Shown piece after piece: positions 26,079 to 35,571 of a DNA stretch of 64,000 nucleotides (positions within the stretch are counted from its first letter, which is position 1; every line of letters starts with the position of its first letter). This stretch comes from Lysobacterales bacterium 63-13 (GTDB lineage: Bacteria > Pseudomonadota > Gammaproteobacteria > Xanthomonadales > Rhodanobacteraceae): NCBI GenBank assembly GCA_001899855.1, contig MKWR01000029.1:79212-143211 (forward strand). The letters are read 5' to 3'. A model generated the notes under the pieces. It did no database searches, had not been told where the DNA came from, and saw only the letters and a list, made by a program, of their open reading frames with translations. The translations under genes and the position numbers were made by a program.

Positions 26079-26672
26079 ATGCGCAATTTTCCCCGCCAGC
26101 CCAGCCGCGGTTTCACCCTGATCGAGATGATCGCGGCGTTCGTGATCTTCGCCATCGCCGTCGGCGCGTTGATGCAGATCCTGACCATGTCGATGAACGG
26201 TGCCAGGCGCTCGGCCGACGAGACGCGCGCCGCGCTGTGGGCGCAGTCGCTGCTCGACAACGTCGGCATCGGTGAGCGCATCGAGGCCGGCAGCAGCCAT
26301 GGCGAGTTCGACCGGAAATACCGCTGGGACCTGCAGATCGAGCAGATCGACCCCGAACTCGTGGTTGCCGAAGTCACCCAGAACAACACCAGCGCAAGCG
26401 CCCCGGGTGCCGTTGCGGCGCAACCGTCCTTCGCCCCCGCGGCGATGCCGGGCTTCGGCATGCCGCAGATTGATCTTTTCCATGTTGTATTGACGGTTAC
26501 CTGGGGCGACAACGCGCACGAGCGCAGGGCGGAGTTCTCCACGCTGCGCACGGCCAACTCGGAATCGCCGAACACCCAGGGATTTCCGGGTGCTGACACG
26601 CGTGGCGTGCAGCCGGGAATCGATGGCGTGCGTCAGCAGCAGGCCGCGCCGGCGGAGCGGAGGCGCCGATGA
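26079..26672 (+). CDS. gspI: Minor pseudopilin GspI
   Basis: Minor pseudopilin of the I-J-K tip complex. ATG 26079 gives 197 residues with a short leader cleaved at RG^FTLIEM; GTG 26040, overlapping the gspH stop, would give a longer leader. The helix IAAFVIFAIAVGALMQIL and the MNGARRS...ALWAQSLLDNVG pattern are typical of GspI. The protein is longer than the usual 130 residues, because of an Ala/Pro-rich stretch and a C-terminal tail rich in Gly, Gln and Arg. Stop overlaps gspJ. Confidence 0.88.
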   Translation: MRNFPRQPSRGFTLIEMIAAFVIFAIAVGALMQILTMSMNGARRSADETRAALWAQSLLDNVGIGERIEAGSSHGEFDRKYRWDLQIEQIDPELVVAEVTQNNTSASAPGAVAAQPSFAPAAMPGFGMPQIDLFHVVLTVTWGDNAHERRAEFSTLRTANSESPNTQGFPGADTRGVQPGIDGVRQQQAAPAERRRR

Positions 26673-27400
26673 GGATGCGCATTCTTCAAGGTGCACGCGG
26701 CTTCACCCTGATCGAGGTGATGCTGGCCATCCTCTTGCTGGCGGTCCTGCTGGCGGCAGCGTTCGGCGGCATCCGTTCGGCCGTCAAGGGCATGCACTTT
26801 GGTGAAGACCTGATGGACCGCACCAACCGCCTGCGCGTGGCCCAGGAGTTCATCCGCCATCAGGTCAGCCGCATCCTGCCGCTGCCCTTTGGCCAGGAAA
26901 CAGGAACGGGCGAGAACCTGCTGTTCGAAGGCAAGCGCGATCTGATGCGCTTTGTCGCGCCGATGCCGGGTTATCTCTCCAACGGCGGTGCCTACGTGCA
27001 GACGCTGGAGCTGAGCAATACCCGCAACGGCCGGCAGTTGCTCTTCAATCACTGGATGTTGAACGGCTTCGACAAGGACAAGTTGAACAAGGGCGACAGC
27101 GAGCCGGTGGTGCTCATGGATCAGGTCGAGAGCGGCAAGTTCGAGTACCGGAAACTCGACGACCAGGGCGAGCTCGAGGACTGGTCGGATGACTGGGACG
27201 AGCCGAACCTGACCCCGGTGATGGTTCGCATTGAATTGAAGATGCGCAAGGAAGCCCTGGTCGGCTGGCCGGACATGGAGATCCCGCTGATGCTCGATGT
27301 CGGTGCCGCGCGCCAGTCCAACACCGTGCGCTTCGACGATATCCTGCCCAGGGAAGGCATGGCCGTGCCGCCGAACAACGCATCCGGATCGACGCGATGA
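26669..27400 (+). CDS. gspJ: Minor pseudopilin GspJ
   Basis: 243 residues starting at the ATG that overlaps the gspI stop. Short leader MRMRILQGARG^FTLIEV with Glu +5, hydrophobic helix LAILLLAVLLAAAFGGI, and the GspJ pattern of a beta-rich body with FVAPMPGYLSNGG and VVLMDQVESGKFEYR. It would sit with GspI and GspK at the pseudopilus tip. The stop overlaps the gspK start (ATGA). Confidence 0.92.
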   Translation: MRMRILQGARGFTLIEVMLAILLLAVLLAAAFGGIRSAVKGMHFGEDLMDRTNRLRVAQEFIRHQVSRILPLPFGQETGTGENLLFEGKRDLMRFVAPMPGYLSNGGAYVQTLELSNTRNGRQLLFNHWMLNGFDKDKLNKGDSEPVVLMDQVESGKFEYRKLDDQGELEDWSDDWDEPNLTPVMVRIELKMRKEALVGWPDMEIPLMLDVGAARQSNTVRFDDILPREGMAVPPNNASGSTR

Positions 27401-28338
27401 TGCCGTTTTTTGCCATCGCCGGGTTTGCACATTGTCATGCGCAGCGCCGGCCACGTGGTGTCGCTTTCGTGCTGGTCATGTGGGTGATCGCGATGCTGTC
27501 CATCCTGCTTGGCAGCTTCGCCTTGATCGCGCGCACGGAGAGCATGCAGTCGCGCCACCTGTTTGATACCACCACGGCCCGCTATGCCGCCGAAGCCGGC
27601 ATCAACCTCGCCGTGTACGGGCTGAGCAAGTCCGATCCGACGCAGAAATGGGTTGCCGATGGCCGCCCATATTCCATTGTCTTCGATGGCGTCGAGCTCG
27701 AGATTTCGCTGACCGACGATTCCGGCAAGATCGACATCAACGCCGCCGATCCGGTCGCCCTCAAAAGCCTGTTTGTCGGTGCCGGCGTCGAGGAGGCAAA
27801 AGCCGAGGAACTGGCGGATGCAATCCAGGATTGGCGTGATCCGGATGATCAGACTGGCCTGCATGGTGCCGAACAGGGCGATTATCGTGCCGCCGGCTTG
27901 CCCTACAGTCCGCGCAATGCGCCCTTCGAGACGCTATCCGAAATCCAGCAGGTATTTGGCATGGATTATTCGATTTATTCAAAGATCGAGCCGGCGATCA
28001 CGATGTTTTCTGGTCGCAGTACGCCGAGCGCCGCATATGCGCCCATGGAGGCAATGATGGCCATTCCGGGAATGACGCCGGATCTTGCCCGGCAGTTGAT
28101 CCAGGAGCGCCAGCAGTTGGCCCCGGGGATGCTGAATCAGGGTGGTTCCGGGCTGCTGTTGCCGGATGGTTCGCCGCTAATGGCGGACGGGGGAGGCCTG
28201 ACGTATAGTGTCAAATCCCGTGCCAAGCTCCCCAATGGAGCCGGTACCGTGCTCGATGCGACCATCCGCATGGGCGGGATGAATTCGGCGGGGCGGCCCT
28301 TTGTGGTGCTCCGCTGGCGTGATGGTGAGAACGCGTAA
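27397..28338 (+). CDS. gspK: Minor pseudopilin GspK
   Basis: Largest pseudopilin, capping the tip. 313 residues. The leader is cleaved at RPRG^VAFVLVMW; as in other GspK, Glu +5 is absent. The inserted alpha domain with helix-hairpin-helix-like DINAADPVALKSLF and DWRDPDD is typical, and the C-terminal part contains AIPGMTPDLARQLIQ. Tandem ATG codons at 27397 and 27400 are both possible starts. Overlaps gspJ. Confidence 0.93.
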   Translation: MMPFFAIAGFAHCHAQRRPRGVAFVLVMWVIAMLSILLGSFALIARTESMQSRHLFDTTTARYAAEAGINLAVYGLSKSDPTQKWVADGRPYSIVFDGVELEISLTDDSGKIDINAADPVALKSLFVGAGVEEAKAEELADAIQDWRDPDDQTGLHGAEQGDYRAAGLPYSPRNAPFETLSEIQQVFGMDYSIYSKIEPAITMFSGRSTPSAAYAPMEAMMAIPGMTPDLARQLIQERQQLAPGMLNQGGSGLLLPDGSPLMADGGGLTYSVKSRAKLPNGAGTVLDATIRMGGMNSAGRPFVVLRWRDGENA

Positions 28339-28344
28339 ATCATC

Positions 28345-29580
28345 GTGAAAGAAGCCCTGGACAGACAATTGGCACGTCTGCGGACGCGCCTTGCCAAGAC
28401 CCCGCTGCCGCGATTCTTTTCGTGGTGGGGATCAGAGCTGGTTGCCTGTCTGCCGCCGCGTTGGCGGCGGATCTTCAGTGGCAACTCCGAAACCTTGCTG
28501 CTGCAACCGACGGACGAAGCGATCCTCGTCTTGCGCGAGCACGAAAAGGCGGTTTCCGGATTCGGCCAGATCGCGGTGGGCGCAAGCGCCGAGGAGCAGG
28601 CCGCGGAGTTCCGCAGCATGCGCGCGCGCATCGAGAATCCGGGCCTACGCACGGTGCTCTGTGTCCCCGAATCGCGTGCCTTGACGCGCGTCTTGACCCT
28701 GCCTGCCGCGGCCGAGGACAACCTGCGCCAGGTGCTCGGTTTCGAGATGGATCGGCAGACGCCATTCAAGGCGGATCAGGTTCATTTCGACAGCCGCATC
28801 GTCGGCCGGGATCCGGCCACGCGAAGCTTGCGGGTCGAGCTCACGGTGATCCCGCGCGGCGTGCTGGATCCGCAAATCGCGGCGATTGCCGGAGGTGCCA
28901 TCGAGTTTGATGGCGTCGATGTGCGCAGCGAAGGTGTCGATGGCGTGCGCCGCGGTGTCAACCTGCTGCCGCCAGAGCGGCGCGCACGCCGGCGCGACAT
29001 GCGCCTGCCGCTCAATCTCGGTCTTGCCGCGCTGATGCTGATTCTGCTCGTGTTCAACATGTCCGAGTCCCTGCACAACCGTGCACTGGCAGTCGAAACC
29101 ATGCAGGCGGAGGTCGACAAGGCGGCCGTGGCCGCGCGTGACGTGTTGGCGCTGAAGAAGACCTTGCAGGATTCGATCAACGGTGCCAATTTCCTTGCCG
29201 AAAAGAAACGCAATGGCCCGCTGTTGATCGCCTTGCTCGACGATCTCGCCTTCCGCCTCGATGACGACACCTATCTCGAGCGCCTCAGCGTCGAGAACAA
29301 CCAGATCCAGTTGCAGGGACAGGCGAAGAATGCGGCAGGCTTGATCAGCGTGCTGACCGCCTCGCCATTCCTGGCCAATCCGAAACTCGAAGGGCAGATC
29401 CAGCCGGATCCGCGCACCGGCAAGGATCGATTCACCATCGTCGCCGAACCGAAGGATGTGCCGGTCGATCAAATCATCATCCACGGGCCGGCGAAACCGG
29501 TCGAGCCGGCTGCCGACGATGTGAAGAATGAGAAAGCCCAGCAAGGCGACGCCAGGGAGGCCAGCGATGGCGCGCCTTGA
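28345..29580 (+). CDS. gspL: Type II secretion assembly protein GspL (XpsL type)
   Basis: Bitopic inner-membrane protein that recruits GspE and contacts GspM. 411 residues from GTG 28345. The cytoplasmic actin-like part carries LCVPESRALTRVLTLPAAAEDNL and VLGFEMDRQTPF (residues about 110-140), the family hallmark; one membrane helix follows at about 225-243, then a periplasmic PilN/ferredoxin-like domain. The C-terminal tail (from about 380) is charged and low in complexity. The layout resembles xanthomonad XpsL, with a PilN-like C-terminus. Confidence 0.9.
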   Translation: MKEALDRQLARLRTRLAKTPLPRFFSWWGSELVACLPPRWRRIFSGNSETLLLQPTDEAILVLREHEKAVSGFGQIAVGASAEEQAAEFRSMRARIENPGLRTVLCVPESRALTRVLTLPAAAEDNLRQVLGFEMDRQTPFKADQVHFDSRIVGRDPATRSLRVELTVIPRGVLDPQIAAIAGGAIEFDGVDVRSEGVDGVRRGVNLLPPERRARRRDMRLPLNLGLAALMLILLVFNMSESLHNRALAVETMQAEVDKAAVAARDVLALKKTLQDSINGANFLAEKKRNGPLLIALLDDLAFRLDDDTYLERLSVENNQIQLQGQAKNAAGLISVLTASPFLANPKLEGQIQPDPRTGKDRFTIVAEPKDVPVDQIIIHGPAKPVEPAADDVKNEKAQQGDAREASDGAP

Positions 29581-30181
29581 GTTGCGTCCCAAGGATGGGC
29601 GTCCGCTGGCGGTGATCCTGCTGCTGATCGTTCTCCTTTCGATCTATCTGTTTGGCGTGCACTGGTGGTTTGTCGCGCCACATCTCGACTACTACACGCA
29701 GATGGCCGATTTGCGCGAACAGCAACAGCGTTATGCGCGGGTGATCGGCGAACGCCCGGCCATCGAGAAGAAACTGGGTGAAGTACGTGCCTATGAACAG
29801 GGCAACCAGGCCTTCCTCGCCGAGGCCGATGCCAATGCGGCATCGGCCGGCCTGATCACGCGCCTGCGCCAGTCGCAGACCGACCAGTCCGATCCCAAGC
29901 GTTGTTCGGTGATCAACACCTCGCCGTTCACCGGTGGCCAGGACGAGCTGTACATGAAGGTCATCGTGCAGGCGCGCTTGCGCTGCGATCTCGAGTCGCT
30001 GGCGGCCATCCTCTATGACCTCGAAAATGGGAAACCTTATCTTTTCGTCGACGAGCTGATGATCTACAAGCAGCAGACCTATGTGCCGCCGGGTGCCAAG
30101 CGCGTGGCCAGTCCGCTGGATGTGCGCTTCAACCTGTCCGGTTACCTGCGCCAGCCCGGCAAGCCAGCCGAGGCACCCTGA
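29567..30181 (+). CDS. gspM: Type II secretion protein GspM (XpsM type)
   Basis: Partner of GspL in the inner-membrane platform. ATG 29567, with GGGAGG 8 bases upstream, gives 204 residues and overlaps gspL by 14 bases. One helix at about 13-33 is followed by a coiled coil (about 45-70, EQQQRYARVIGER) and a periplasmic ferredoxin-like domain. Two cysteines (KRCSV, LRCDL) are present in the periplasmic part. Confidence 0.88.
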   Translation: MARLELRPKDGRPLAVILLLIVLLSIYLFGVHWWFVAPHLDYYTQMADLREQQQRYARVIGERPAIEKKLGEVRAYEQGNQAFLAEADANAASAGLITRLRQSQTDQSDPKRCSVINTSPFTGGQDELYMKVIVQARLRCDLESLAAILYDLENGKPYLFVDELMIYKQQTYVPPGAKRVASPLDVRFNLSGYLRQPGKPAEAP

Positions 30182-30183
30182 GC

Positions 30184-30900
30184 ATGGATATCAGGACTGC
30201 ACGCATGCTGACCCTGGCAATGGCCGCAATCTGCGGCTTGCTGGTGGTGACCGCGTTGATCCAGCTTGCCGGCTATGGCCGCGGTTACGGCTGGTTGCCG
30301 GCTGACGCTGCGGATGAGGGCCTGCGGGTTGCGGAGGTCGATCAGACGCCGCTGAAGATTCCCCCCATGTCGAGCTTTGCCGAAGTCGAGAATCGTCCCC
30401 TGTTCAACGAGGATCGCAAGCCGACGCCGTTGGGCGACGATGCGCCGGCAACGGAAGGTCCGCCGCCGGTGGCGTTGAATGTCACGCTGACCGGCGTGAT
30501 CATCGTGCGCGCGAGCGGCACCCGCCCGGAGCTGCGCATTGCCATGTTGCGTGACAACATGCGGAACGAATCGCTGACCTTGAAGGTCGGAATGCCCCTG
30601 ACTGGCGATCAGGCGGGCTGGACCCTGGAGGCGCTCGAGCCGCGCCTGGCCACGTTCAGGAATGCCAACGACGAGAAGGCCGAGATCGAATTGACCACCA
30701 CCGCGGCACCTGCACCTGCGCGCGCACCGGCATCGCCAGTCGCCAAGCCCGCAGCAGCGGCGGCGGAGCCGCCGAAGCAGGCCAACGAGGCTGCATCGGA
30801 TCTGGCCAAGCGGATCGAGGAACGGCGGCGACAAATGCGTGAAGAAGCCGAGCGCCTGCGTTCGCAGCGAGGCAACTCGCCCACTGGGCAAAAGAATTGA
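30184..30900 (+). CDS. gspN: Type II secretion protein GspN (XpsN type, GspC-like)
   Basis: 238 residues from ATG 30184, two bases after gspM. An N-terminal membrane helix (about 9-30), a short linker with ENRPLFNEDRKP, then a GspC homology-region-like beta domain (about 95-160: LNVTLTGVIIV, LRIAMLRDN, LKVGMPLTG, WTLEALEP). The last 80 residues are Ala/Pro-rich followed by a charged helix (RIEERRRQMREEAERLR). In Xanthomonas XpsN fills the GspC role, joining L and M to the secretin (established knowledge); no separate gspC is seen. Confidence 0.85.
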   Translation: MDIRTARMLTLAMAAICGLLVVTALIQLAGYGRGYGWLPADAADEGLRVAEVDQTPLKIPPMSSFAEVENRPLFNEDRKPTPLGDDAPATEGPPPVALNVTLTGVIIVRASGTRPELRIAMLRDNMRNESLTLKVGMPLTGDQAGWTLEALEPRLATFRNANDEKAEIELTTTAAPAPARAPASPVAKPAAAAAEPPKQANEAASDLAKRIEERRRQMREEAERLRSQRGNSPTGQKN

Positions 30901-30913
30901 CGGAGTGATCCAC

Positions 30914-33208
30914 GTGACTTCAAGAATCATCAAAATCTCGGTCGCTCTGGCCCTCACGTTGCTGGCGGGCTGTTCGAGTGCGCCGACGAGAAGCGATGGC
31001 ACGTCGCATGTTGGCGAGACGATTCCACTGACGGCCGAGAGCGTGGCGGCCAACCGCCAGCCGCTTGTCGACAAGGCGGCGAAATCCACCGGTATCGATG
31101 TCGAGGTCAACGAGGACAAGAGCTTCGAGCCGCCGAAGCCGGAGATCCAGCTCGGCAGCGGCAAGTTCATCGACGAGGCCGCTGCACGCCGGGTCGCGCC
31201 GCTGGCCAAGGGTGAAGGGCAGGTCGATTTCAATTTCGAGAACAATCCGATCCAGTCGGTGGTCAAGGCCATCCTCGGCGACCTCCTGCAGGAAAATTAC
31301 ACGATTGCGCCAAATGTCGGCGGCAATGTGTCGTTCTCGACGTCCAAGCCGATCCGCGCCGACCAGGCCATGTCGGTCCTCGAAATGCTGCTGTCATGGA
31401 CTGGCAACACCCTGGTCTACAAGGATGGCCGCTACACGGTGCTGCAGATCAAGGATGCCTTGCCCGGCAACCTGACGCCGAGAATCGGCGCGCCGAACCT
31501 GGCCAACGGTTACGAGGTGCGGGTATTCCCGCTGCGCTACATCTCGCCGAGCGAGATGGCCAAGCTGCTCAAGCCCTATGCCAAGGCGGATGCGTTCATC
31601 AACATCGATACCTCGCGCAGCATGCTCGTGCTCGCCGGCACGGCGTCGGAGCTGACCAACTATGCGCAGACCATCGAGGTTTTCGATGTCGATTGGCTCA
31701 AGGGCATGTCGGTCGGCGTCTTCACTTTGCAGCGGGTCGAGGTCGGCACCTTGTTGCCCGAGCTGGAGAAAGTCTTTGGCGCGACTGGCGAATCGCCATT
31801 GGCCGGCATGTTCCGCTTCATTCCAATCGAACGCTCCAACGCGATCATCGCCATCACGGCGCAGCCGGAATACCTGCGCCAGGCAGAGGAATGGCTGAAG
31901 CGGCTTGATCGCGCCGGCGATGAAAGCGCGACCCAGCTCTTTGTCTACGATGTCAAGAACATCAAGTCGGTCGATCTGGCGGATTATCTCGGGCAGATCT
32001 TCCTCGGCAGCGCGAGCGGCGGCAGTACCCGTCGCACCGATACCTCGGGTGCCGTCGCCCCGGGCCTTGCCGCCGCGACCATTGGCGGTGCCGGGGCGGC
32101 AGGGACAGAAACAAGTGCGGGTCGTTCCGGTTCAGCGCGTTCGAGCCGTTTCGGCAGCCGTACCAGCAGCCAGCCCAAATCGGGTGCCGCTACCGGCGCG
32201 GTGGCCGGCAATGGTGATTCGGACATTCGCATCACTGCGGTCGAGGAAAGCAACCAGCTCCTCATCATGGCCACGCCGGCTGAATGGGATTCGATGCAGG
32301 CAGCCATCCGCAAGCTCGATATCGCACCCTTGCAGGTGCATATCGAGACCAAGATCCTCGAAGTGACCCTGTCCGGCGATCTCAAGTTCGGCGTGAAATG
32401 GTGGTTCAACGGCCTGAAGGGCGAGGGCTACGACGGTTCATACACGAACCCGAATGATCCCAACGGCTATCCGATACCCAACCGGCTGGATCGGCAGCGA
32501 TCGCTGTTGGGCGCGGCTACCTCGCCCACGGCCGCTGGAAATTTCTTCTATTCCTATCTGAACAGCAAGTTCCAGGTGGCGTTGAGCGCGCTGCAAAGCA
32601 GCGGGCAGGCCAAGATCCTGTCAGCACCTTCGCTGATGGTCATGAACAACCAGGAAGCGGAGATCAACGTGGGCACGCGCATCCCGGTGCTGACGCAGAG
32701 CATCATCGGCATTGGCACCCTGCAAACGAACAACGCCGGGACAACAACCAATCAGGGCATTGGCCAGACCACCTATCTCGATACGGGCGTGATCCTGCAG
32801 GTCAAGCCGAGGGTCAATCCAGGCGGTCTGGTTTACATGGATGTCTCGCAAGAGGTGAGCAAGCCAGGCGTTGTCAGTGCAAATGGAAATCGCGAAATCA
32901 ACAAGCGCACGCTGGATACCAGTATCGCGGTGCAGAGCGGTCAGACCATCCTGCTCGGCGGATTGATCTCGGAAGACGACCAGGATTCCGACGATGGCGT
33001 GCCTGGCCTGAGCCGGGTGCCCGTCCTCGGCAAACTTTTCGGAAGCACGAGCAGGAGTCACCAGCGCACCGAGCTGATAGTGCTCATAACTCCCGAGGTT
33101 GTAAGCAATTCCGATGAGGCGCGCGAGATCACCGAGGAATACAAGCGCCAGTTCCAGAACCTGAACCCGCTGCGTGGCGAGTCGCAGTCAACACCCCTGA
33201 AGCACTGA
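30914..33208 (+). CDS. gspD: Type II secretion secretin GspD, lipoprotein form
   Basis: Outer-membrane channel. GTG 30914 with GGAG 9 bases upstream gives 764 residues; GTG 30905 is the alternative. The N-terminus is a lipoprotein signal with lipobox LLAG^C at Cys20, as described for XpsD, rather than a plain signal peptide. N0-N3 domains (about 90-460) precede the secretin core with LSAPSLMVMNNQEAEINVG and LLGGLISE. A low-complexity Gly/Ser/Arg insertion (about 365-435) lies in the N3 loop. Last gsp gene, the xps order. Confidence 0.95.
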   Translation: MTSRIIKISVALALTLLAGCSSAPTRSDGTSHVGETIPLTAESVAANRQPLVDKAAKSTGIDVEVNEDKSFEPPKPEIQLGSGKFIDEAAARRVAPLAKGEGQVDFNFENNPIQSVVKAILGDLLQENYTIAPNVGGNVSFSTSKPIRADQAMSVLEMLLSWTGNTLVYKDGRYTVLQIKDALPGNLTPRIGAPNLANGYEVRVFPLRYISPSEMAKLLKPYAKADAFINIDTSRSMLVLAGTASELTNYAQTIEVFDVDWLKGMSVGVFTLQRVEVGTLLPELEKVFGATGESPLAGMFRFIPIERSNAIIAITAQPEYLRQAEEWLKRLDRAGDESATQLFVYDVKNIKSVDLADYLGQIFLGSASGGSTRRTDTSGAVAPGLAAATIGGAGAAGTETSAGRSGSARSSRFGSRTSSQPKSGAATGAVAGNGDSDIRITAVEESNQLLIMATPAEWDSMQAAIRKLDIAPLQVHIETKILEVTLSGDLKFGVKWWFNGLKGEGYDGSYTNPNDPNGYPIPNRLDRQRSLLGAATSPTAAGNFFYSYLNSKFQVALSALQSSGQAKILSAPSLMVMNNQEAEINVGTRIPVLTQSIIGIGTLQTNNAGTTTNQGIGQTTYLDTGVILQVKPRVNPGGLVYMDVSQEVSKPGVVSANGNREINKRTLDTSIAVQSGQTILLGGLISEDDQDSDDGVPGLSRVPVLGKLFGSTSRSHQRTELIVLITPEVVSNSDEAREITEEYKRQFQNLNPLRGESQSTPLKH

Positions 33209-33219
33209 GGAGTCAATCC

Positions 33220-33705
33220 GTGAAACGAGTAACCATGCCGTCACTGGCAGTCCTGATTGCAGCAACCCTGTTTGCCGCGGGCTGCACCTCGAATGCGGCC
33301 AAGCCCGACAAGGCGGATTCCACTGCCGGCACGTCGACTGCGGGTGCCGTACCCAACAAGGTCGTTCAGGAACGCGCGCTGCAACGCTGGGACTTGCTGA
33401 TTGCCAACAAGACAGACAAGGCCTATGACTATCTGAGTCCCGGCTACCGGGCCACGGTGACGCGCGATGAATATGTCAAGGAAATGAAGGATCGCCCGAT
33501 CAAGTGGAACAAGGTCCTGCCCTATCGAGAGACGTGCGACAAGCCGAATACCTGCGTGGTTGACCTGCAGGTCGATATCGGAGTCAAGATGCCGGGGATA
33601 AGCCAGGTTGTTTCCAGTGTGGGATTCGTCTCGGAAACCTGGATCCTCAGCAGGGGAAAGTGGTATTTCCTGCCGCATGCCAGCGATTTGACTGGCAGCA
33701 AGTAA
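33220..33705 (+). CDS. Small lipoprotein of unknown function at the end of the gsp operon
   Basis: 161 residues from GTG 33220, with GGAG 8 bases upstream and only 11 bases after gspD. Lipobox FAAG^C (about Cys22), a Ser/Thr/Ala linker, then a compact domain (about 48-155) with RWDLLIANKTDKAYDYLSP, a cysteine pair (ETCDKPNTC) and GKWYFLP, which looks NTF2-like. Position makes it a candidate accessory factor of this secretion system, for example a pilotin-like protein. I do not recognise it by name. Confidence 0.75.
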   Translation: MKRVTMPSLAVLIAATLFAAGCTSNAAKPDKADSTAGTSTAGAVPNKVVQERALQRWDLLIANKTDKAYDYLSPGYRATVTRDEYVKEMKDRPIKWNKVLPYRETCDKPNTCVVDLQVDIGVKMPGISQVVSSVGFVSETWILSRGKWYFLPHASDLTGSK

Positions 33706-33948
33706 CGGTTGTGCGTATAGTTCCCGCAAGTGCGAGCCGGGGGCTCGCTGCCCGCTGTAAACATCCCGGCTGGCAAAGGGGAGGCGGACAATGATGAATT
33801 GTCCGCAAGGGATTGCACCGTGTGGAACCTTGCCGTACGATTGGTTCGCTGTTGCCTAACCCTGCCCTCTGAAAAGCGGGACAAAACTGCTGTTGGACAG
33901 AAGTTAGCCGTAAGCAAAAGCCCTGTGGTCAATTTAGGAGTGTCTGTA
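33706..33948 (+). promoter_or_regulatory. Structured leader between the gsp operon and the abundant secreted protein gene
   Basis: 243 bases without a gene. Two perfect hairpins are visible: a 7-bp stem with GGG loop at 33732-33748, and a 9-bp stem GCGGACAAT/ATTGTCCGC with GATGA loop at 33784-33806. Neither has a T-tract, so they are not simple terminators. A good ribosome-binding site AGGAG lies at 33936-33940. No confident promoter hexamers were found. Confidence 0.5.
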
Positions 33949-35541
33949 ATGAAGCGAAATAGCTTGACGACCGCCGTCGTCGCCGGTATCGCCGGTACGG
34001 TGGGCATCGCGAACCTCGCGAGCGCAGTTAATCTGAACCCGGATGGTCTGGGTCAGGTTCTTCTTTACCCGTATTACACCGTCAACTCGAATGGCGTCGG
34101 TGACAATCTGCAAACCCTGTTCTCCGTGGTCAACACCACCGACCAGGGCAAGGCGATCAAGGTGCGTTTCATGGAAGGCTACAACAGCCGTGAAGTGCGC
34201 GACTTCCACGTCTACCTGTCGCCGTATGACGTCTGGACCGCAGCGCTGTTCAAGCTCCCGGACCAGGCTCAAGCCAACCTGTTGACCGATGACAATTCCT
34301 GCACGGTTCCGGACATCAAGGGTTCGACCCTGCCGCCGTTGCAGCAGTTGCCGGACGGCCGCAGCTATCTGCCGTTCACCAACGCCCTGTTCTCGGGTGC
34401 GAACGCCGATGGCGGTCCGACCGGTCTTGAGCGTACCCGCGAAGGCCATTTCGAAATCATCGAAATGGGCGTCGTCACGAACGCTACGGAAGGATCGCTC
34501 GATGCGATCACCCACATCGCCGGCGTGCCGGACAATTGTGGACAGGTCATTGGTGCGTGGGTTGCCCAGCCCCCGGGTTACTGGATCCAGGATCGCAATA
34601 CCGATATCGATCCGCCGACCGGTGGACTGTTCGGTTCCGCCCTGCTGCTTGACGTCGCCAATGGTGTCAGCTCCGGTTACAACGCCGACGCCATCGAAGG
34701 CTTTGTCTCCAACGGTGTGGACAACCTGCACGACCGTCCGGGTAACGTCCTCCCGTCGCTCGCCAACGTTGGTGGCTCCGATGCGCAGGTCACCGCCTAT
34801 GTGTTCGACAATGGTCGCCTGATCCAGGCCACCTACGGTGGCGGGTTCGGTCGCAAGATCGATGCAGTCAGCGCCCTGTTCACCCATGACAACATCTTCA
34901 ACGAATATGTCCTGGGTGGTGGTGCTGCTGCGACGACGGATTGGGTGGTTACCTTCCCGACCAAGAACTTCTACGTCGACCGTCCGGCACCGGCTCTGGC
35001 TCCGTTCGCGGAAGTCTTCAAAGCTTATTCGGGCGCTGGCACGGGTGAGTCGAAGGTTCAGGTGGGTCTGTTCCCGTACGATCGTGAAGAAGGCAACCCG
35101 AGCGCCTGTACCGGTTCGGACAGCGACAACCCGAACTGCGGCGTGTGCTTCTCGCCGTGCGATCCGGGCGAATCCCCGGTCCCGGTGCTGCGCTACGAAG
35201 CCCAGGTCATCTCGTTCCAGACGGGTACCGACTTCATCGCAAACCGCACCTCGCCGGTGTTGGGATCGCAGCTGGCGTCGAACGTCGACGTGCGTGCCGA
35301 CTCCCTCAACAACGGTTGGATGCGCGTTGCATTGAACCCGACGTCGGAAGCGCATTTGATGGAAGCTTCCTCGGAAGGTGAAGTGTTTGAAGGTCTGCCG
35401 GTTACCGGCTTCGCCATCACCAACTACGTCAATGCCAATGCCGCTCCTGGCAAACTGGCCAACTACTCGGGCCTGTGGCGTCACAAGGGTTCGCGTGCTT
35501 GCTCGGTTCCGGATCCGACCGCTCCGCTGGCTTGTTCGTAA
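33949..35541 (+). CDS. Exported surface-layer-like protein of unknown function, probably abundant
   Basis: 530 residues from ATG 33949 with AGGAG 8 bases upstream. Signal peptide about 1-26 ending in ANLASA. The mature N-terminus LNPDGLGQVLLYPYYTVNS and the segment VVNTTDQGKAIKVRFMEG recall a family of large exported proteins in gammaproteobacteria that I know only as hypothetical or surface-layer-like. Ten or so cysteines, several paired near residues 455-480. Codon use differs from neighbours (more GGT, CGT, GTC, AAC), typical of high expression, and a very strong terminator follows. Next to the gsp operon, it is a candidate secretion substrate (inference). Confidence 0.75.
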   Translation: MKRNSLTTAVVAGIAGTVGIANLASAVNLNPDGLGQVLLYPYYTVNSNGVGDNLQTLFSVVNTTDQGKAIKVRFMEGYNSREVRDFHVYLSPYDVWTAALFKLPDQAQANLLTDDNSCTVPDIKGSTLPPLQQLPDGRSYLPFTNALFSGANADGGPTGLERTREGHFEIIEMGVVTNATEGSLDAITHIAGVPDNCGQVIGAWVAQPPGYWIQDRNTDIDPPTGGLFGSALLLDVANGVSSGYNADAIEGFVSNGVDNLHDRPGNVLPSLANVGGSDAQVTAYVFDNGRLIQATYGGGFGRKIDAVSALFTHDNIFNEYVLGGGAAATTDWVVTFPTKNFYVDRPAPALAPFAEVFKAYSGAGTGESKVQVGLFPYDREEGNPSACTGSDSDNPNCGVCFSPCDPGESPVPVLRYEAQVISFQTGTDFIANRTSPVLGSQLASNVDVRADSLNNGWMRVALNPTSEAHLMEASSEGEVFEGLPVTGFAITNYVNANAAPGKLANYSGLWRHKGSRACSVPDPTAPLACS

Positions 35542-35571
35542 TAGTGACCCAGGTCAGATTCAGTTGACCGG

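Noticed and set aside
33706-33948. c-di-GMP or other known riboswitch in the leader of the abundant exported protein
   Set aside because: The conserved bases of the GEMM, TPP and purine aptamers were not found; only two simple hairpins are seen.
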